Positions 18,389-27,035 are shown, counted from the first letter of the stretch. The stretch: DNA of 64,000 bases from Streptomyces noursei ATCC 11455 (GCF_001704275.1 NZ_CP011533.1:62001-126000); one strand, 5' to 3'. The notes: generated by a model from the letters alone, not told the origin. Program-made: numbers and translations.

Positions 18389-19263
18389 GCGTGGTGCCTG
18401 GCGTCATAGCGGGCGTTGCCGCGGGTGGTGGTCTCGCGCTGCTGGTCGGTGAACTGGGCAGGGTGCAGCCGTCCTTGGAACAGTCGTTGCGCCGTGCGTC
18501 AGGGGGTGTCGCGGTTGCGGCTGCGGCCAGTCGGGATGAAGCGGTCGGGCGGTGGGTGCTGCAGCGTCTGCGTCACGTGCCGGGGGTGAGCATCCCTACC
18601 CGGAACCTGTTGCTGTTGCAGCAGGCCCCCGAGCGGTTCGTGGTGCTGAAGGTGGGCATGGCGGTACTGGGACTGCTGCTGCCGTCGGTGGCGCTGTTGC
18701 CGTGGATGTTTCTTGGCGGCGGCGTCCCCTTTGTCGTGCCGACCGCGGCGGGGCTGGCTGCGGCAGCGGTGTTGTGGTTCGTTCCCGACCTGTCGGTGCG
18801 GGACCAGGCGAAGCGGGCTCGGGAGGAGTTCGCCCATGCTATGGCGGCCTACCTGGACCTGGTTGCGCTCAAGCGGGCCGGGGACGCCGGGCCGACCGAG
18901 GCCCTGGAACAGGCCGCGGGTGTCGGTGAGGGATGGGCGTTCCAGCGGATCGGGCAGGCGCTGGCGCGCGCCCGGATCGACAAGATCGCGCCATGGCAGG
19001 CGTTGGCCGACATGACCGAGGAGTTGGGTCTGCCCGTGCTGAGCGACGTCGCCGACATCATGCGGCAGTCCAGCGACGACGGTGCGGCCGTCTACTCCAC
19101 GCTGCGCGGTCGAGCCCGGGCGTTGCGTACCGAACTGTTGGAGGCGCAGGCGGCCGAGGCCAATGCCGACAGCGAGAAGATGACCGCTCCCGGTGCCCTG
19201 CTCGCTGTGCTGGTCATGCTGCTTCTCGCCTTCCCGGCCGTCATCCGCATCGTCGCTACCTGA
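18385..19263 (+). CDS. tadC: TadC-like pilus assembly membrane protein
   Basis: The 292-residue GspF-family protein has membrane helices at about residues 5-23 and 85-135 and at the C-terminus (ALLAVLVMLLLAFPAVIRI). The cytoplasmic T2SSF-like domain lies between them (EFAHAMAAYLDLVALKRAGDAGPTEALEQ and ALADMTEELGLPVLSDVADIM, split here). It pairs with TadB as the pilus platform. It starts in an ATGA overlap with tadB and ends 20 bases before the pilin-like gene. Confidence 0.85.
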   Translation: MSVVPGVIAGVAAGGGLALLVGELGRVQPSLEQSLRRASGGVAVAAAASRDEAVGRWVLQRLRHVPGVSIPTRNLLLLQQAPERFVVLKVGMAVLGLLLPSVALLPWMFLGGGVPFVVPTAAGLAAAAVLWFVPDLSVRDQAKRAREEFAHAMAAYLDLVALKRAGDAGPTEALEQAAGVGEGWAFQRIGQALARARIDKIAPWQALADMTEELGLPVLSDVADIMRQSSDDGAAVYSTLRGRARALRTELLEAQAAEANADSEKMTAPGALLAVLVMLLLAFPAVIRIVAT

Positions 19264-19283
19264 CTCGTCGAAGGGAGAACGTC

Positions 19284-19490
19284 ATGTTGACCAAACTGGT
19301 GGCGCGCGCCTCTGTGTGGGCTGCCGACTACCGCGAGCGGATGGCCAAGTCGCTGGCACAGCCCGATCGCGGGGACATCAGCATCACCACCGTCATCATC
19401 TGGGCTGCCGCCATTGGTGGAGCGATCGTGATCGCTGGCACCATCGCCGCGGTGGTCAAGAAGTACGACGGCAAGCTGGGGGGCGTGTGA
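19284..19490 (+). CDS. Small pilin-like membrane protein
   Basis: This 68-residue protein starts at ATG 19284, preceded by AAGGGAG. The N-terminal half is basic. A Gly-Asp-Ile-Ser segment leads into a single hydrophobic helix (ITTVIIWAAAIGGAIVIAGT) and a short charged tail (VVKKYDGKLGGV). Size, position between tadC and the TadE-like genes, and the G/x-hydrophobic helix fit the Flp-type major pilin of actinobacterial Tad loci. The helix is preceded by RGDI rather than the classic Flp G-x-x-x-x-EY motif, so the processing site is uncertain. Confidence 0.68.
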   Translation: MLTKLVARASVWAADYRERMAKSLAQPDRGDISITTVIIWAAAIGGAIVIAGTIAAVVKKYDGKLGGV

Positions 19491-19493
19491 ACC

Positions 19494-19916
19494 ATGCCCG
19501 GCAGCGGGGGAAACAGCGATGGCCGAGGAAGGTGGTGGCGGCGGGATCAGGGGGAGGCATCGGTGCAGATGGCGATCGTGCTGCCGGCCATCATCGTGCT
19601 GACCCTCGCCGTGGTGCAGGCGGGGCTGTGGTTCCTGGCGCGCGGCATCGCGCTGACCGCTGCACGTGAAGGCGCTGCCGCCGCACGGAGTTACCACGCC
19701 ACGCTCGGCCAGGGGCAGGAGCGTGCCCGCTCGGTGCTGGACCGGACCGCCGGGGATCTGCTCACCGGCGCCACGGTTCAGGCGGCCGGCACCGGGGAGC
19801 GTGTCCGTATCGAGGTCACGGGGCGTGCCTTGTCGCTGCTGCCGGGCGTTCCCGGGCTGCAGATCACTCAGGTCGCGACGGGCCCTATCGAGCGCTACAC
19901 CTCGCCCGGAGGCTGA
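19494..19916 (+). CDS. TadE-like pseudopilin
   Basis: The 140-residue protein has a short hydrophilic N-terminus with Gly-Glu-Ala-Ser before a hydrophobic helix (about residues 22-47: VQMAIVLPAIIVLTLAVVQAGLWF) — split as VQMAIVLPAIIV then LTLAVVQAGLWF. A TadE-type extracellular domain follows (ALTAAREGAAAARSYHATLGQG). The E-x-x-x-x-hydrophobic pattern and ARxGA segment after the helix are typical of TadE minor pseudopilins. It begins three bases after the pilin stop. Confidence 0.8.
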   Translation: MPGSGGNSDGRGRWWRRDQGEASVQMAIVLPAIIVLTLAVVQAGLWFLARGIALTAAREGAAAARSYHATLGQGQERARSVLDRTAGDLLTGATVQAAGTGERVRIEVTGRALSLLPGVPGLQITQVATGPIERYTSPGG

Positions 19917-19917
19917 G

Positions 19918-20361
19918 ATGCGTGTGCGCTGGCGGTTTGGCGATGACCGGGGCAGTCAGGCGGTCGAGGCAGCCATCGTGACGCCGTTGCTGGTGATGCT
20001 GGTGTGCCTGGCCATCGCCGCCGGCCGCCTGGTGCTGTCCGGCTCCCATGTGGATGCGGCGGCTGCCGATGCGGCCCGCGAAGCATCTTTGGCTCGCAGC
20101 GTCGAGGCCGCGCAGACTGGCGCCCTTGCCGCAGCTCGCGACACGCTCGGCCGCCAGGGGGTGTCGTGTGCGAGTACCAGCGTGTCGGTCGACACCAGCG
20201 GTCTCAATGCCCCCGTCGGTCAGCCCGCCGCGGTGACGGCCACGGTGCGGTGCAGCGTGAAACTGACGGATCTGCTGCTGCCCCTGCCGGGGGCGCACAC
20301 ACTGACGGGGACGTTCACCTCCGTGGTGGACACCTACCGAGAGCGAGTGGCGGGCTCATGA
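19918..20361 (+). CDS. TadE/TadF-like pseudopilin
   Basis: The 147-residue protein starts MRVRWRFGDDRGSQAVEAA. The GSQAVE motif immediately before the hydrophobic helix (IVTPLLVMLVCLAIAAGRLV) is the TadE/TadF processing-type signature with the conserved Glu. The extracellular part (AAADAAREASLARS) continues the pattern, and two Cys residues could form a disulphide. It starts one base after the previous stop and its stop overlaps the next start (ATGA). Confidence 0.8.
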   Translation: MRVRWRFGDDRGSQAVEAAIVTPLLVMLVCLAIAAGRLVLSGSHVDAAAADAAREASLARSVEAAQTGALAAARDTLGRQGVSCASTSVSVDTSGLNAPVGQPAAVTATVRCSVKLTDLLLPLPGAHTLTGTFTSVVDTYRERVAGS

Positions 20362-20786
20362 CGCACCGGTGGGGAGGGTGGCGAGGGGATCGTGGATCGA
20401 TCTCGGTGTACACGGCGATCTGCGCCGTGGCGCTACTGGCGCTGATCGGACTGCTCGTCGACGGGTACGGGCGGGTGCGGGCGGTGGAGCAGGCCGATGC
20501 GTTGGCGACGGAGGCGGCGCGGGCCGGGAGTCAGGCCGTCGATCCGGCCCAGGCTGTGCCCGGTCGGCAGGTGGTGGTTGATCCGCAGGCCGCCCGGGCG
20601 GCCGCGCAGGCATATCTGCGGGCGCACGGTGCGTCTGCGACCGTGACGGTCTCCAGCGGCGGCCGTCAGCTGAGCGTCAGCGTGCACACCGCCTACGCCG
20701 CGAAGTTCCTGCCCCTGGAGCTGGCGGTGTCCGGCCACGGGCACGCCAGCCTCGTCCGTGGCGTGGCAGTCGAGGAGGGATCCTGA
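20358..20786 (+). CDS. TadG-like/Rv3660c-type pilus-locus protein
   Basis: The 142-residue protein begins MTHRWGGWRGDRGSISVYT, with a GDRGSISV motif before a hydrophobic helix (AICAVALLALIGLLVDGYG). A pseudopilin-like segment follows (VEQADALATEAARAGSQAV). It belongs to the TadG/pilus-assembly group found as the third pseudopilin in Streptomyces Tad loci. It is translationally coupled upstream (ATGA), and its stop TGA at 20784-20786 overlaps the ATG 20786 of the LysM-BTAD gene. Confidence 0.75.
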   Translation: MTHRWGGWRGDRGSISVYTAICAVALLALIGLLVDGYGRVRAVEQADALATEAARAGSQAVDPAQAVPGRQVVVDPQAARAAAQAYLRAHGASATVTVSSGGRQLSVSVHTAYAAKFLPLELAVSGHGHASLVRGVAVEEGS

Positions 20787-23700
20787 TGCCTACTGTTTCT
20801 CACCACCGGGGTGTTCTCCGGAAGCCGGGTGCGGTGGTGCGCGCGGTCGTCAGCGTGGTGGTGCTGGCCGCTGCGATGATCGGGGCTCCGGTCGGTCTTG
20901 CGATGGCGTCGCCCCTGGTGTGGGCCAGCGGTGGCGATGCTCTGTTCCACCTGCTCAGCCGTCCCGATACCGGTGCTGCGGCCCTGGTGGTCGTGCTGGC
21001 CGTCGCCTGGCTGGCCTGGGCGCAGTTCACGCTGAGCGTGTTGGTCGAGATCGTCGCGCAGGTCCGTGGCCGCGTCATCCGCCCGAGGTGGTCCCTGGCG
21101 GTCAGCCAGCGTGCCGCGGCGACGCTCATCAGCAGCATCGTGGTGCTCCTGCCGACCGGCACCGCGCTGGCGGCTCCCGTCTCTGCTCATGCCATCAGCG
21201 CTCATCCAAGTGCTGGGCCGGCTCGTGGCCCGTCCTCGCTTGGCGACGCGACGCCGGCCGCGAGGACAGCGCAGATGGACGGTCCTATGGTCCAGGCGGC
21301 TCAGACGCAGACGCAGCGCACCTACACCGTGCGGGAGGTCAGGCCGGCGGAGAGTCTGTGGGGCATTGCCGAGAAGGAGTTGGGTAACGGGGAGTTGTGG
21401 ACGGCTATCGCCGACCTCAACGAGGGCCGCACCATGCCAGACGGCGCGATCTTCCACGCTGAGGGGTTCATACAGCCGGGGTGGGTACTGCGGCTACCAG
21501 ATACTGGGCAGCACGCCGGACAACCCCACGATGCCAAGGCGCGGACCGTGGTGGTCAAGGAGGGCCAGACACTCTCCGACATCGCCCGGCAGCAACTCGG
21601 CGACGCCTCCCAGTATCCGCGGATCTTCGAAGCCAACCGCAACGCGCGGTTCACCGACCCCGGCCTCATCTACCCCGGGCAGCACCTGACGGTGCCCTCA
21701 CCGACCAGCGACGGCACGAAATCCTCAAAATCCGCCCCGCCTCCCGACACGTTGCACCGCCCCGCCCCGAGCCAGGGCTCACCGGGCGCCCAGCGTGATC
21801 GAGATACCCAAGCCCTGCCCCACCAGAACAACCATGCCTCGCCCCGTCCCAAGCAACCGGAGCAACCCGCCGGTCCGTCCTCAGCCGACCCGACGCACAC
21901 GGCGGCCGCCGCTCCCCCGGCGGCGCACCCCTCCCCCACGCCGACCCCCACTTCTGAACCCAGCACCGCTCATCCCTCTCCTACCTCGGCGGGCCCTGCG
22001 GCACCGGACGCGAGGAACGTCAGCCACCAGTCCGACACCGGCATCGGGACCCAGCAACTCGCCGGAATCGGGGCACTACTGGCTGCGGCGCTGACCGGCG
22101 GGCTGGCGCTGAAACGCATCCTCCAACAGCGACGACGCAAGGCGGGCGAGACGATCGCCATGCCCGACGAAGCCAGCGCACTGGAGCAGTCCCTGGCCGC
22201 GGCCGCCGAACCCGGCAGCGTCCAGCTTCTGGACACCGCCGCGCGCACCCTGCACCACCACCTGCTCGACCAGGGCGAAAAACTGCCGGCGCTGCACGGC
22301 GCCCGAGTCACCGGCCGAACCGTGGAACTTCGGCCCGACGCCCCCGCCACGGCACCGATCCCGCCGTTCACCGCGGGGGCGGACGGGTGGTGGACCCTGC
22401 CCGAGAAGGCTCAGTTGCTCGACGCCGACCAGGCGCGGAAGGTGCCCGCGCCGTGGCCGGGCCTGGTGACCATCGGCAGCAACCCCGATGGCGATCTGCT
22501 GCTGGTCAACCTCCCCCACACCCGCACCCTTTTGATCGAGGGCAACGAGGCGGAGGTGCGCACGGTGGTACGGGCCATCGCGATGGAGGCCGCGACATGC
22601 AGTTGGAGCGACCGCACCGAGATCCTCACCGTGGGACTGGGAGAGGAGTTGTCCACCCTTCTCCCCCAGGGTCGTGTCCGGGCGGTGCCCCACCTGCGGG
22701 CCGCCACCCGGGACCTGGGCGAACTCCTACTGGAGCAGCATCAATCTGTCGACGCCGAGACCAAACCACTGCCGTGGCTGCTGATCTGCGCTGCCGACGC
22801 CGAGGAGCAGGACGCGTGGGACCTGGCCGATGCCGTCGCCGCCGCCCGGGACCTGCCCGTCGCGCTGGTGCTCCCCGCTGCCCGCACCGCCGCCTGCTTT
22901 CCCGAAGCGGAGATCCTGCGTGCCGATGGCGACGAGCAGACCTGCAGTGCGCTGTCCAGCCGTGTGGTCATCCAGCACGTCACCGACCAGGACTACGCCC
23001 AGTTCATCGCCGACTTGCGCACTGCCGAGGAACCCGCCCGGCCAGCCGAGGGCCCGTGGCGGAACGTCCCTGATCCCACCCAAATCCCCGAGACGGATGG
23101 GCACATCGAGGAGGGGACGCCGTTTGCGGCGCTCGCGGCGGCCGCCGGTCCTGCCACCATTCACCGGTTCCCGATGCAGCCTCCCACCGGGGAACCAGCG
23201 GAAGGAGATGCGGAGGGTGTTGTCGATGAAGAAGGCCGCGCGCCGGCTGCGGTAGTGACGCTGCACAAGGGCACCGCGGACGAGCACGCTGAGCAGGTCA
23301 ACCCCGCAGGCACAGGGTCTGAGAATCCCGATGCACCGCAGATCCAGGTCCTCGGGCCGGTCGCAGTGACTGGGATCCAGGCATCGGGACACGGCGGGAA
23401 GCTCGCCTCGCTGGCGGCATTGCTCTTCTTCAAACCCGGCCGTGGTGCCGAGGCGCTGTGCGAGGCCATGGATCCCGCCTCGCCTTGGTCACGGGCCACC
23501 CTGCAATCGCGCATGTCGGAGCTGCGCAGCCGCCTCGGCTCCGACACTGATGGCGAGCTGTACCTTCCGCGGCATCTCAACGCCGGATACCGCCTCTCGC
23601 CCGCCGTGCGCTGCGACTGGGTCCGCTTCCAACACCTGGCCGAACAGGGTCTTGCCCTCGGCCCGGACGTCGGCCTTGCACAACTGGAAGAAGCCCTGGA

Positions 23701-24067
23701 GCTGGTGCGAGGGCGTCCCTTCGAAGGTGGCGACCACGCCTGGGCAGCGCCCCTGCTCCAAGAAATGCTGGCCCGGATCACGGACGTCGCGCACACCATC
23801 GCCACATGGCGGCTCACCGGCCCGAGCAAGGATCTGGATGCCGCGCGACGCTCCATCACCATCGGACTTGAAGTCGATGACAGCGCGGAACTCCTCTACC
23901 AAGGCTGGATGAAAATCGAGCACGCCGCAGGCAACCGCGCCGGGATCTACAAAGCCGTCGAGGCCCTCCAAACCGTCAACCGTCGACTCGATGTCGGCAT
24001 GCTGCCGGCGTCCGAGGCCCTCATCGAGAAACTGCTTGCCAGCCCTGCACATGCCGAGGTGATGTAG
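20786..24067 (+). CDS. LysM and BTAD domain membrane protein
   Basis: This 1093-residue mosaic begins with an N-terminal membrane helix cluster (about residues 20-130). Two LysM domains follow (about 177-235, with SLWGIAEKELG and NGELWTAIADLN; about 252-300, with TLSDIARQQLG and YPRIFEANR). A long Pro/Ser/Thr-rich linker leads to a membrane helix (about 424-447: LAGIGALLAAALTGGLALK), a cytoplasmic region, and a C-terminal winged-helix plus bacterial transcriptional activation (BTAD) repeat (from about 852: IQVLGPVAV, then RATLQSRMSELRSRLG and LEEALELVRGRPF). LysM binds peptidoglycan, so the protein could sense or anchor in the wall outside while the BTAD part acts inside. Similar LysM-BTAD proteins accompany Tad loci in actinobacteria. 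It ends the operon. Confidence 0.78.
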   Translation: MPTVSHHRGVLRKPGAVVRAVVSVVVLAAAMIGAPVGLAMASPLVWASGGDALFHLLSRPDTGAAALVVVLAVAWLAWAQFTLSVLVEIVAQVRGRVIRPRWSLAVSQRAAATLISSIVVLLPTGTALAAPVSAHAISAHPSAGPARGPSSLGDATPAARTAQMDGPMVQAAQTQTQRTYTVREVRPAESLWGIAEKELGNGELWTAIADLNEGRTMPDGAIFHAEGFIQPGWVLRLPDTGQHAGQPHDAKARTVVVKEGQTLSDIARQQLGDASQYPRIFEANRNARFTDPGLIYPGQHLTVPSPTSDGTKSSKSAPPPDTLHRPAPSQGSPGAQRDRDTQALPHQNNHASPRPKQPEQPAGPSSADPTHTAAAAPPAAHPSPTPTPTSEPSTAHPSPTSAGPAAPDARNVSHQSDTGIGTQQLAGIGALLAAALTGGLALKRILQQRRRKAGETIAMPDEASALEQSLAAAAEPGSVQLLDTAARTLHHHLLDQGEKLPALHGARVTGRTVELRPDAPATAPIPPFTAGADGWWTLPEKAQLLDADQARKVPAPWPGLVTIGSNPDGDLLLVNLPHTRTLLIEGNEAEVRTVVRAIAMEAATCSWSDRTEILTVGLGEELSTLLPQGRVRAVPHLRAATRDLGELLLEQHQSVDAETKPLPWLLICAADAEEQDAWDLADAVAAARDLPVALVLPAARTAACFPEAEILRADGDEQTCSALSSRVVIQHVTDQDYAQFIADLRTAEEPARPAEGPWRNVPDPTQIPETDGHIEEGTPFAALAAAAGPATIHRFPMQPPTGEPAEGDAEGVVDEEGRAPAAVVTLHKGTADEHAEQVNPAGTGSENPDAPQIQVLGPVAVTGIQASGHGGKLASLAALLFFKPGRGAEALCEAMDPASPWSRATLQSRMSELRSRLGSDTDGELYLPRHLNAGYRLSPAVRCDWVRFQHLAEQGLALGPDVGLAQLEEALELVRGRPFEGGDHAWAAPLLQEMLARITDVAHTIATWRLTGPSKDLDAARRSITIGLEVDDSAELLYQGWMKIEHAAGNRAGIYKAVEALQTVNRRLDVGMLPASEALIEKLLASPAHAEVM

Positions 24068-24198
24068 AGGTAACTCCCCCCAGTCCTTGTCCCGCGTGAG
24101 CCTCCGAGCTCGGGCGGGGCCACGCCGAAGACGCAGTCTGTGTGATCAGCGATCACGCCGGCCACGAAATCACAATCAAACGTCAGGAGAAGAACCGC

Positions 24199-24546
24199 AT
24201 GGTCGACATCTGGGTGCTTTGCACCTCCCTGCAACCTGATTCCCCGCGCCAGTTGGTTCGAGCCGACGCCATTACCCATCTCAGGGCCTCAGCAAAGAAG
24301 CTGACTGCGTCGCGGCTCGGCTCCGGCGATGTCGTTACGCTCGCCCACAGGGACAGCGAGATGCTGGGCGTACCGGCTCCAAACGACCTGCCCGAGGACT
24401 TCGACCTGGCCCTGTTGGCCAAACATGCCGAAGCTGTCCAGCGCGCCAAGACCAGCGAGGAGCATCTCATCCTGCTTCCCGACCTGGATGACAATCGTCA
24501 GTGGGCGTGGTCGGTGTTCTCCGTCTCGGAGCTGTGGCCGGACTGA
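24199..24546 (+). CDS. Hypothetical protein, member of a locally duplicated pair
   Basis: The start ATG 24199 sits eight bases after AGGAGA. The 115-residue soluble protein has no signal or membrane segment. Its C-terminal half (LPEDFDLALLAKHAEAVQR, then LPDLDDNRQWAWSVFSVSE) reappears, frameshifted, about 1.5 kb downstream at 25680-25860. I do not recognise the family. The wording of the repeat suggests a conserved small protein that travels with the following minus-strand gene pair. Confidence 0.6.
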   Translation: MVDIWVLCTSLQPDSPRQLVRADAITHLRASAKKLTASRLGSGDVVTLAHRDSEMLGVPAPNDLPEDFDLALLAKHAEAVQRAKTSEEHLILLPDLDDNRQWAWSVFSVSELWPD

Positions 24547-24594
24547 ACTCTCAGGGCCGGGGCGTGAGGGGCTCATCGTGTCGGCCGGAGTTCC

Positions 24595-25026
24595 TCAATG
24601 TTGCAGGTCGGTGCGTGCACCTTGGCGCAACTCGACTTGTTTGATCTGCTCGGCCGAGTAACCCGAGACGCGCTTGATATTACGGTCGGCCAGGATAGCG
24701 CGGGCGCGTGACGCGCTCACTCCCCAATACGAGGCGGCTTGCTCTGCCGTCCACAGTCGGTTCTCCCAATCGCTCTGCAGTATCGTGCGAACGATTTGCC
24801 AGCCACAACGACGGAGGATCCTTTGGGCGTTCTGAACGGCAGAAGTACCGGCCACAGGCAATTCGAGGGTGCCTCCAGCCCCCTGCTTGAACTTTGTCTC
24901 GCTCCCGTTCTCGTAGGTGAAGCCGCGTTGCCCGAGGTCCGCGCTGAGTGCTGCATGGACCCGATCAGGTGGCAAGGCGTCCACTGAGTCAGGTCTGACC
25001 AGGAGAACCAGCGCGCTGTCTTTCAC
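24595..25026 (-). CDS. Small DNA-binding-like protein
   Basis: This 143-residue protein starts at GTG 25026, overlapping the stop of the upstream gene (GTGA). The N-terminal part is mixed alpha/beta. The C-terminal third (about residues 92-130: LWTAEQAASYWGVSASRAR, then AILADRNIKRVSGYS) has the pattern of a MerR/excisionase-type helix-turn-helix. It forms a two-gene operon with 25023-25406. A regulator or small partner-pair function is possible; nothing in the sequence names a target. Confidence 0.6.
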   Translation of the reverse strand: MKDSALVLLVRPDSVDALPPDRVHAALSADLGQRGFTYENGSETKFKQGAGGTLELPVAGTSAVQNAQRILRRCGWQIVRTILQSDWENRLWTAEQAASYWGVSASRARAILADRNIKRVSGYSAEQIKQVELRQGARTDLQH

Positions 25027-25406
25027 GACATTTCCCTGATGTGCTCCGGCAGTTCAGCGGCTACAACGTTGACGGGGACCCACTCGTCGTGCCCCATGTC
25101 GAGTCGACTGATCGACGGAAGGTACCGCAGCGATTTGGGATGGATCCACAGCCCGATCATTCCGTCGTCGAAGAACACTACTGCCCCGGGATTGTGATTC
25201 TCTTCCGGGACCTGAAACTTCGGAACGAAATCGCCATTCACCCACAAGTAGCCGAGCTCGTCTTGTGCGACGGGAGAATTTTTCGCAAGGTGCGATCCGA
25301 CGGCGATCCATCCCCAGCTGTTCTCATGGTGCGGGATGTCCCGAACACGCGGCGGACAGGGCCAACCCGGCAGGTCGAACGCCCTGGCGTGAGGTTTGTC
25401 GACCAT
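25023..25406 (-). CDS. Hypothetical protein, first gene of a two-gene operon
   Basis: The start ATG 25406 is chosen because GAAGGAG lies seven bases upstream; a longer frame to 25496 lacks a ribosome binding site. The 127-residue product is soluble and rich in Trp and Pro (SWGWIAVGSHLAKNSP, YLWVNGDFVPKF, VVFFDDGMIGLWIHPKS), suggesting a beta-rich fold. Its stop overlaps the start of the HTH-like gene, so the two are probably made together. I do not recognise the family. Confidence 0.58.
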   Translation of the reverse strand: MVDKPHARAFDLPGWPCPPRVRDIPHHENSWGWIAVGSHLAKNSPVAQDELGYLWVNGDFVPKFQVPEENHNPGAVVFFDDGMIGLWIHPKSLRYLPSISRLDMGHDEWVPVNVVAAELPEHIREMS

Positions 25407-25679
25407 GACAGCTCCTTCGCGACTGGCCTGAGGTGACACCAACTTACGAGCGTGGCGCTCGCAAGTCAAAGTGGTGCCGAGAGCTTTGCCCGGCATTCAT
25501 TTCGTTCCCAGGCCACCGTGCGCAGACTCGCGACAACCGTGCAATGGATTGGCCAGTCCTTGACCAAGTGAACTGATCATCAACCCTGCGCGCCCTGAGG
25601 TGGAACCATCCGTGACGGCCGGGTGCAAGCCCGCCTGCCGTCAGGCATGCAAGTGCCGACGTGAGACGGGGCAGACTAC

Positions 25680-25860
25680 CGCCTGGGAAAGCTCGGCACA
25701 CTGTCGGAAGAAGGACTTTGCCCGAGGGCTTCAACCTGGCGTTGCTGGCCAAACTCGGCGAAGCTCGCCAGCGTGCACGGAATAACGAGGACTGTTGCCC
25801 GACTTGGACGACAACCGTCAGTGGGGCTGGTCGGCGTTCCCCGTCTCGGAAGCGTGCACG
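25680..25860 (+). pseudogene. Frameshifted relic paralogous to the 24199-24546 gene
   Basis: One frame reads LPEGFNLALLAKLGEARQRARN at about 25716-25785. After a short loss of bases, the next piece, PDLDDNRQWGWSAFPVSE, continues in another frame from about 25798. Both match consecutive segments of the 24199 gene (LPEDFDLALLAKHAEAVQRAK and PDLDDNRQWAWSVFSVSE). The N-terminal half and the start are not recognisable. This is therefore a decayed second copy and should not be translated as a protein. Confidence 0.8.
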
Positions 25861-25995
25861 AGCTTCCCTCACACGGCCACGCCTGGGTACATGCTCGCAG
25901 CGAACATAGCCAGGCGCCGGGATGGCCCCTCGGACGAGCGTGATGAGGGCGGCACAGGCTCTCGGCCCTCAGAGGGGCGCACGGGCGGCCACCGG

Positions 25996-26310
25996 TCACG
26001 CGCGGGGCGGGTAGAGACTGAGAAGTCGTTCCTTCTGACGGGCGCCGAGGCCCTGCACTCGTCGGGTCTCGGAGATCCCGAGTTCGTCCAGCAGTTGACT
26101 GGCGCGCACCTTGCCGATTCCTGGCAGCGCTTCCAGCAATCGCTTTACGTAGGTCTTCCCAACCACCGTGTCTTCGCGCTTCAACACCTCCTCCAATGTC
26201 ACTTTGTGGTCCTTGAGCTGGGCCAGGATCTCGCCGCGCTCCTTGCGGACAGCCGCGGCCTTCTTCAACGCCTCGGACCGCTGAGCCGGGCTTAGCGTGG
26301 GCAGAGCCAT
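25996..26310 (-). CDS. Actinobacterial integration host factor (mIHF family)
   Basis: The 104-residue protein begins MALPTLSPAQRSEALKKAA. It carries the mIHF/sIHF hallmarks: a charged N-terminal helix (AVRKERGEILAQLKDHKV), then LLEALPGIGKVRASQLLDEL, the helix-two-turn-helix DNA-binding core, and ISETRRVQGLGARQKERL at the end. Actinobacterial IHF is a nucleoid protein that binds and bends DNA and was first found as a host factor for phage L5 integration. Chromosomes encode an essential or important copy next to gmk; this one has unrelated neighbours and looks like an accessory paralogue. GGGAGA precedes the ATG. Confidence 0.88.
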   Translation of the reverse strand: MALPTLSPAQRSEALKKAAAVRKERGEILAQLKDHKVTLEEVLKREDTVVGKTYVKRLLEALPGIGKVRASQLLDELGISETRRVQGLGARQKERLLSLYPPRA

Positions 26311-26528
26311 CAGTCACCATCTCCCCTCTTCTCGTACGATGTTGTGGCACTCATCATTGCCCGTCATACCTGAAATGGCCAGGTCATTGAGACGTTTTCA
26401 AGCTGCGGCATCATGGAGTCAACCGAGACCAGTGCCCCTACTGCCCAGTCCGCACGCTACCGTCGAGCCATGAAGCAGCGACGTCGCTCCAGCGATCGAG
26501 GCCAGCCCGCCGCCTGAGTGTGCTCCGT

Positions 26529-27035
26529 TCAAAGGTGGGCAATGATGTTGGGGATGAACCAGGCAGCCCATGCCAGAGGCACGACAGCGATGTACGCCAG
26601 CGGGCGTCTGTGGATGGGCTTTCCCTGTTGCATGGGAGTGGCTCCGGGTGCCGTGGGCCCAGGGGGCGGCAGGGCGGCAATCTTACGGTGAGCGAAGACG
26701 TTCGCGATCAGGGTCGCGGGGGTGAAGGCGACCAGGGAAAGGGGCGACCACCAGCCCTGGTAAAGGGTCAGGGTCGTCAGCACCCGTATGACGGCTGTGC
26801 CGCAGGTTCTGCAGTACAGGCCATTTTGGGTGTGAAATCGCATGAGCATGATCACGCCTTGGTGTGCGCGCACGGATACGTGGGCGGCGGGCTGTGCTCC
26901 GCAGACGCGACAGTGCGGGGCGACGGACCACCAGGCAGGGGCAGGCTCAGTTGGTGCGTGCGGCTGCATCCTGGTCGGGGCATTGTGCATAGGGTCGTTG
27001 GGATTGGGGTGTGCCGGTGGTGTGGTCATCGGCAT
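26529..27035 (-). CDS. Zinc-ribbon membrane protein
   Basis: The 168-residue protein has a Pro-rich N-terminus. Two Cys pairs (CRVCGAQPAAHVSV and YCRTCGTAVIRV, about residues 42-45 and 75-78) form a probable zinc ribbon around a conserved RAHQGVIMLMRF segment. A membrane helix follows (WWSPLSLVAFTPATLIANVF), then a Pro-rich linker and a C-terminal hydrophobic helix (LAYIAVVPLAWAAWFIPNII). This domain order is common in abundant Streptomyces membrane proteins of unknown function. It stands alone, with no operon partner. Confidence 0.7.
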   Translation of the reverse strand: MPMTTPPAHPNPNDPMHNAPTRMQPHAPTEPAPAWWSVAPHCRVCGAQPAAHVSVRAHQGVIMLMRFHTQNGLYCRTCGTAVIRVLTTLTLYQGWWSPLSLVAFTPATLIANVFAHRKIAALPPPGPTAPGATPMQQGKPIHRRPLAYIAVVPLAWAAWFIPNIIAHL

